This document shows positions 63,146-64,000 of a stretch of DNA of 64,000 bases, in pieces. A program made the position numbers and the translations under genes. The notes under the pieces are model-generated. The model saw only the letters and a list, made by a program, of their open reading frames with translations. It made no database searches and was not told the DNA's origin. Within the stretch, counting starts at the first letter, position 1; each line of letters begins with the position of its first letter. Origin of the DNA: Halomonas sp. Bachu 37 (GTDB lineage: Bacteria; Pseudomonadota; Gammaproteobacteria; Pseudomonadales; Halomonadaceae). Location of the stretch: assembly GCF_039691755.1 (NCBI RefSeq), contig NZ_CP137552.1, forward strand, positions 1,922,001 through 1,986,000, in the 5' to 3' direction.

Positions 63146-64000
63146 TCAATGGGCGTGAAGTTGTCGGCTCAAACGATGACGGCGTTCGAACTCATGCACT
63201 CGCTGGCGAGCGAATTCGATGGTCTGTGCGGTCATGACGCTATGGTTCTCATCCTTCAATTCGCCGCCCATATGACGTACCACTACCATGGCGGTTTCTA
63301 CCATTGCCTCGAACGCAGCACTGCTATCCAGGGCGCCGGGTAGCGGCATCAGCAGGGTGATACCGGGAGTGGTAAAGTCCTCTTCGACATCGAGTGCGAA
63401 CGTACCGGGCTTGATCACGTTCAGCATGGAAAATTGCAGCTCGCTGGTGGGGCTTTCGGTCTCGAACCGGTGGAACACTCCCATGTCGCTGCTGTAGCGC
63501 AAACCGCAAGCCATCATCAATTCCAGCAGCTTGGCGCCGGGGAAACCATCCGGATCGCGTGATATCACGCTGATCACGACGACTTCTTCGGCATGAGTCA
63601 GTGTATCCCGGGCATGGTTGCCATCCACGTCATTGCGCAGCGCCTTTTCCATGGTGGGATGGGTCGGCAGGCGCTCCTCGCGCCAACCATCCGCTGCCGA
63701 GCGGGCGTTGTGGTCATCGTCGGCTCGCTGAAGCTCCTGCTCGTAAGCGTACTGCTCCCGAGCTGCCGCTTCTTCCCGCTGGGCCTGCTCTTGCTGTCGA
63801 GCAGCCTCTTGTGCCTGGCGCGCCCGCTCCGCCTGAGCAGCCTCCTCGGCGTCACGACGCTTCTGAGCTTCGAGTGCCTTGCGCTCGGCTTTGAGCTTGG
63901 CCGCCTCCTGTGCGCGCCGAGCCTTTTCTTCCTTGCGCAGACGACGCGCCTGGCGATGCTCCAACATGCGCTTTTTGAGCGAGTGGCCCATTCCTTCGAA
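63146..64000 (-). CDS. zipA: Cell division protein ZipA, 5' end outside window
   Basis: 284 residues visible; the frame is open to the right edge, so the N-terminal membrane anchor is missing. A long Arg/Glu/Ala/Gln-rich helical linker (RRLRKEEKARRAQEAAKLKAE, QEQAQREEAAAREQ) precedes the FtsZ-binding C-terminal domain (VVISVISRDPDGFPGAKLLEL, FHRFETESPTSELQFSMLNV, FTTPGITLLMPLPG). ZipA tethers FtsZ to the membrane. The linker is much more charged and helical than the Pro/Gln linker of E. coli. zipA followed by ligA is a common gammaproteobacterial order. Confidence 0.93.
   Translation of the reverse strand, partial: FEGMGHSLKKRMLEHRQARRLRKEEKARRAQEAAKLKAERKALEAQKRRDAEEAAQAERARQAQEAARQQEQAQREEAAAREQYAYEQELQRADDDHNARSAADGWREERLPTHPTMEKALRNDVDGNHARDTLTHAEEVVVISVISRDPDGFPGAKLLELMMACGLRYSSDMGVFHRFETESPTSELQFSMLNVIKPGTFALDVEEDFTTPGITLLMPLPGALDSSAAFEAMVETAMVVVRHMGGELKDENHSVMTAQTIEFARQRVHEFERRHRLSRQLHAH

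Overview
The window is a chromosomal segment of a GC-rich gammaproteobacterium, most likely a member of the Halomonadaceae (Halomonas or a close relative). Support comes from overall gene content and protein style, from the zipA-ligA order at the right end, and from the combination of a TrkH-type K+ transporter, a Kv-like K+ channel and an MscS channel. No rRNA, tRNA, CRISPR array, intact insertion sequence, integrase or prophage was found.

Left part (1-4.6 kb): a non-homologous end-joining operon. It holds the 3' portion of ligD (phosphoesterase end, ligase, polymerase), a 68-residue four-CxxC zinc-binding protein, and two tandem ku genes. The second Ku has a long Lys/Asp tail and a SAP-like end. 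From 4.7 to 20 kb lies mixed housekeeping and accessory DNA: a TonB receptor, a small YqaE/Pmp3 membrane peptide, a radical SAM protein of the PA0069/SplB-like type with a LexA-like box over its promoter, an RlpA-like protein, menA, a BASS transporter, a cold-shock protein, rlmA, an EamA transporter, an MscS channel, a DUF2231/sorbosone dehydrogenase pair and a PhzF protein.

Middle (20-28.5 kb): a ribbon-helix-helix regulator with a 24-bp palindromic operator precedes a PHB-depolymerase-type esterase. A divergent siderophore uptake locus follows, with a TonB receptor facing a binding protein, two FecCD permeases and an ATPase, and Fur-like boxes lie in the shared intergenic region.

Accessory island (about 28.5-39.2 kb): a GGDEF cyclase, an acyl-CoA dehydrogenase remnant, a Fic protein, hipBA, remnants of methionine aminopeptidase and of a D-amino-acid-dehydrogenase-like flavoprotein, and an XRE regulator divergent from a type III restriction-modification pair (mod-res). 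Three separate transcription units here carry repeated operator arrays: Fic (three copies of one 9-mer), hipBA (three palindromes about 50 bp apart) and XRE/mod (three inverted repeats about 23 bp apart). The mod gene has an AT-rich central block, which fits exchange of its target-recognition domain.

Right part (39.2-64 kb) is core genome: guaBA, xseA, a three-gene envelope/stress operon (DUF3618, holin-like DUF1469, and a Gln/Ser-rich protein), argA, a DUF47-pit phosphate operon with PhoB-like repeats upstream, a CYTH protein, a K+ channel with a C-terminal zinc ribbon, a TrkH-type transporter, yciO/yciV/yciI-type genes, mnmC, a heme-c-motif GGDEF/EAL protein, yheU, ligA and the 3' part of zipA.

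All functional calls rest on reading motifs and family resemblance by eye; no database search was run.
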